Positions 6,713-8,983 of a stretch of DNA of 8,983 nt are shown here, one piece after another (within the stretch, counting starts at the first letter, position 1; every line of letters starts with the position of its first letter). Position numbers and translations under genes: made by a program. This stretch comes from an uncultured Spirochaetales bacterium. Lineage in GTDB: Bacteria; Spirochaetota; Spirochaetia; Sphaerochaetales; Sphaerochaetaceae. The DNA is taken from positions 1 to 8,983 of the forward strand of contig CALFMX010000198.1 in the NCBI GenBank assembly GCA_937902565.1, written 5' to 3'. The notes beneath the pieces are model-generated. The model was not told the origin of the DNA, did no database searches, and saw only the letters and a program-made list of their open reading frames with translations.

Positions 6713-8942
6713 TGCTCACCTCCCCATCCAGGCTCACATCGCACCTCAGGCAACGTCCCGCTTCCATGCGTGCCTGTCGCCCGCTATACCCCAGGTTGAC
6801 CTCACGAAAGGAGTTATGCCGCTCCTGTACGGTGAGCTGGCCAGCTGTGATCTGCCTCCCCTCATGGGCGGTATCCCAGACCTCCCGGCCATAATCAAAG
6901 TCGGTGAAGAGGGTGTGGAACCGCATCTCCCCCATCAAGGCGCAGTCGACCAGGTGGGCGGCCTCCTTGCCATGGCCCATCGCCTCGGCAGCAGTCGACG
7001 GCCCGGTGATCACATCCCCGACCGCCCAGACCCCCTCGGTGGCGGTCCGGTAGGTGTATGGCTCCACACTCAGGTGCCCTGCACCATTGACAGCGAGCCC
7101 CTCCGCCTCGATGAGGGCGCTGTCGACCCGCTCCCCGATGGCGATGATGATGGTGTCGCACTCAATGGCAGCGTCACGTCCGGTAGGGGTTCGTCGCCTC
7201 CGTCCACTGACGTCGAAGGCACCCTGCTCCAGCTCGCTGACCATCAGAGCGGTGACCGCCTTCCTCTCGTTTCGCACCACCTCCTTTGGGGCGACGTCAA
7301 AGACGACATTGATCCCTTCTCCAAAGAGCTCCTCGACCTCGCTGCGGTTTGCTGGCATCTCCGCACGACCGCGCCGGTAGGCGATCGTGACCGTGCGCTC
7401 GAGGCGCCAGAGCGAGCGCGCCACATCGATGGCCACGTTCCCGCCGCCGATGATCACCACCCGCTCTCCGACACCGAGCTCCTCCCCCTCGGCGAGGCGT
7501 CGCAGGACCTCGGTGCCCTGGATGACCCCCTCCCCCTCTGCATTGGGAAGCACCAACTCTGTATGGTGGTAGGAACCGAGGGCAAGGATCACCGCATCGT
7601 TGGCCTTGCTCAGGTCCTTGACAAAGATATCCCTGCCCAAGACGGTGTTGTAGGCGAAGGTCACCCCCAAGAGGTCAAAGAGCTCCAGCTCCTTGTCCAG
7701 CACCTCCCGCGGGAGGCGGTAGGCCGGGATGCCGTAGCGCAGGACCCCACCCCCCTTGCTGTGCCCATCGTAGACGGTCACCTCATGGCCGAGGCGCACC
7801 AGATAGAAGGCGGCGCTCAGGCCGGCAGGCCCCGCCCCGACGATGGCGATCCGCTTGCCCGTCGCAGGGTGCTTGGCGGCCACCATATGTTGGTAGACCT
7901 CCTGCTCCTGACCCATCTTGTAGAGGGTATCGGCGATATAGCGGTGGAGCTCCCCCTGGTGGACGGCGCTGTCGATCTCCTCTCTCCGGCAGCGCATCTG
8001 GCAGTGGAAGTGACAGATACGACCGAGCGTACCGGGCAGGGGGTTGTCCTCGAGTGTCGAGGTGAACGCCTCCACCAGCCGGTTCTCCCTCAGCAGGGTG
8101 ATGTAGGCCGGGATGCGCATCGCAAGCGGGCAGGAGTTTGAGCAGAGCTCGGCTACCAGCGTCTCACACGTCCCCGCCTCACAGCGGCCACGCTTGATGT
8201 GGCTCTCATACTCCTGGGCAAAGTACCTGATCGTCGTCGCCACCGGATTCATCGCACTCTGGCCGAGACCGCAGAGGGCGGTGTCGCTGATGTGGCGGCT
8301 CAGCTCATCGAGCAGGGCGATGTCACCGGCCCTGCCCTCCCCCTCACAGATGCGATCGAGGATCGCGAGGGCCTGGGAAAGCCCCTCCCGGCAGGGGGTG
8401 CACTTGCCACAGGACTCAGATGTGGTGAACTGCAAAAAGTAGCGCGCCGAGTCGACCATGCAGTTGTCGCTGTCCATGACGACCATCCCGCCCGACCCCA
8501 TGATCGCACCGATCTCGGCGAGGTTCTCGTAGTCGATGGTTGCATCAAAGAGGTGGGCCGGGATACAGCCACCGCTCGGCCCGCCGCTCTGCACCGCCTT
8601 GATTTTCTTCTCTACATTCGCCGATCCCCCGCCCGCCTCATAGACGAGGGTGGTGATCCGTTCCCCCAAGGGGAGTTCGACCAAACCAGTATGACGGCTC
8701 TTCCCCACCAGGGAGAAGACCTTGGTCCCCGGGCTCAGCGGTGTGCCGATCCGGGAGAACCAGGCACTCCCCATCCCGATGATGAGGGGTACGTTGCACC
8801 ACGTCTCGAGGTTGTTGATCGTCGTCGGCTTGCCCCGGTATCCCCGCTTCGACGGGAAGGGGGGCTTGACCCTCGGTCTGCCGGCATGCCCCTCGAGGGA
8901 GGCGATCAGGGCGCGGGCAGTGAGGGCGTCGCGGTCAGCCAT
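6705..8942 (-). CDS. Fusion of NuoF/HydB C-terminal half (SLBB + [4Fe-4S]) with a GltD/NfnB-like FAD/NADPH oxidoreductase; FMN domain absent
   Basis: This 745-residue protein is the probable electron partner of HydA. Residues 11-250 match NuoF/HydB from the ALIASLEG helix onward: PPFP and KPTTINNLET (about 27-47), an SLBB region with QSGGPSGGCIP (118-128), and the N3-type cluster C178, C181, C184, C224. The upstream NuoF part, with GRGGAGFP, NADEGEPG and the GEET turn that hold FMN and NADH, is not present. From about 254 the protein is GltD/NfnB-like: cysteines C254, C259, C267, C271 and C310, C314, C318; FAD loop GAGPAG (369-374); NADPH loop GGGNVA (499-504); YRRGRAEMPA (522-531), whose arginines suggest NADPH; GDVITGPSTAAEA (642-654); and a closing RCLRCD (730-735). 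The start overlaps the upstream gene by 8 bases and has only a weak ribosome site. An in-frame TGA at 8957-8955 rules out an N-terminal extension in this frame. Electron flow NADPH-FAD-FeS-HydA is inferred. Confidence 0.93.
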   Translation of the reverse strand: MADRDALTARALIASLEGHAGRPRVKPPFPSKRGYRGKPTTINNLETWCNVPLIIGMGSAWFSRIGTPLSPGTKVFSLVGKSRHTGLVELPLGERITTLVYEAGGGSANVEKKIKAVQSGGPSGGCIPAHLFDATIDYENLAEIGAIMGSGGMVVMDSDNCMVDSARYFLQFTTSESCGKCTPCREGLSQALAILDRICEGEGRAGDIALLDELSRHISDTALCGLGQSAMNPVATTIRYFAQEYESHIKRGRCEAGTCETLVAELCSNSCPLAMRIPAYITLLRENRLVEAFTSTLEDNPLPGTLGRICHFHCQMRCRREEIDSAVHQGELHRYIADTLYKMGQEQEVYQHMVAAKHPATGKRIAIVGAGPAGLSAAFYLVRLGHEVTVYDGHSKGGGVLRYGIPAYRLPREVLDKELELFDLLGVTFAYNTVLGRDIFVKDLSKANDAVILALGSYHHTELVLPNAEGEGVIQGTEVLRRLAEGEELGVGERVVIIGGGNVAIDVARSLWRLERTVTIAYRRGRAEMPANRSEVEELFGEGINVVFDVAPKEVVRNERKAVTALMVSELEQGAFDVSGRRRRTPTGRDAAIECDTIIIAIGERVDSALIEAEGLAVNGAGHLSVEPYTYRTATEGVWAVGDVITGPSTAAEAMGHGKEAAHLVDCALMGEMRFHTLFTDFDYGREVWDTAHEGRQITAGQLTVQERHNSFREVNLGYSGRQARMEAGRCLRCDVSLDGEVSNG

Positions 8943-8983
8943 GCAGGGCCCGCTTCATGATCTTGCCCAGGTCGTTGCGGGGC
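8935..8983 (-). CDS. C-terminal end of a probable AMP-forming acyl-CoA ligase (rest beyond window)
   Basis: Only 15 codons and a TGA are visible. They read PRNDLGKIMKRALHG. The PRN..GKI.KR pattern is the closing motif of adenylate-forming acyl-CoA synthetases, whose lysine is catalytic in the adenylation half-reaction. The stop lies 8 bases inside the fusion gene, so the ligase appears to be the preceding gene of the hydrogenase operon. The identification rests on one short motif, and the full-length substrate class cannot be judged. Confidence 0.5.
   Translation of the reverse strand, partial: PRNDLGKIMKRALHG

Noticed and set aside
6606..8141. 511-codon open frame on the plus strand opposite the NuoF-GltD fusion
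   Set aside because: A by-product of GC-rich codon use. The minus strand carries all FAD, NADPH and Fe-S motifs.
8935..8983. A frameshifted remainder of NuoF's N-terminal half upstream of the fusion gene
   Set aside because: All three upstream frames were read. None gives the NuoF sequence expected before the ALIASLEG helix, and one gives an acyl-CoA ligase ending.

Overview
The window is a GC-rich bacterial segment with every gene but one on the minus strand. The most likely source is a strictly anaerobic, fermentative bacterium with an outer membrane. The evidence is a multi-cluster [FeFe] hydrogenase, an NADPH-type flavoprotein fused to part of a NuoF-like subunit, and a small secreted beta-rich protein that looks like an outer-membrane barrel. 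A spirochaete would fit this mix, but that is a weak inference; no rRNA or marker gene is present to settle it.

Layout, left to right. (1) 1-2959, minus strand: a two-gene nuclease/ATPase module of the SbcD/SbcC (YhaO/YhaN) type. The phosphoesterase comes first, starting at 2959, and overlaps by one base a large AAA ATPase that runs off the left edge. An extended -10 box lies so close to the phosphoesterase start that the mRNA may be leaderless. (2) 3085-3702, minus strand: a single-gene unit with its own promoter, a strong ribosome site, a 162-residue exported protein of unknown function and a clear intrinsic terminator. (3) 3757-4931, plus strand: a divergently transcribed double-GNAT-like protein with a candidate promoter. 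(4) 4910-8983, minus strand: a tightly overlapping operon. In transcription order it holds the last codons of a probable AMP-forming acyl-CoA ligase, a NuoF(C-terminal half)-GltD fusion, and HydA. HydA meets the GNAT gene tail to tail with a 22-base overlap.

The most notable item is the hydrogenase partner protein. It keeps the SLBB and [4Fe-4S] part of NuoF/HydB and joins it to a complete GltD/NfnB-like FAD/NADPH module. It lacks the whole N-terminal FMN/NADH-binding domain, and no NuoE/HydC gene lies next to it. The pair therefore looks like a hydrogenase that exchanges electrons with NADPH through a GltD-type flavin instead of with NADH through FMN. Whether it bifurcates electrons at that flavin cannot be told from sequence alone.

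No tRNA, rRNA, CRISPR array, insertion sequence or phage gene was seen.
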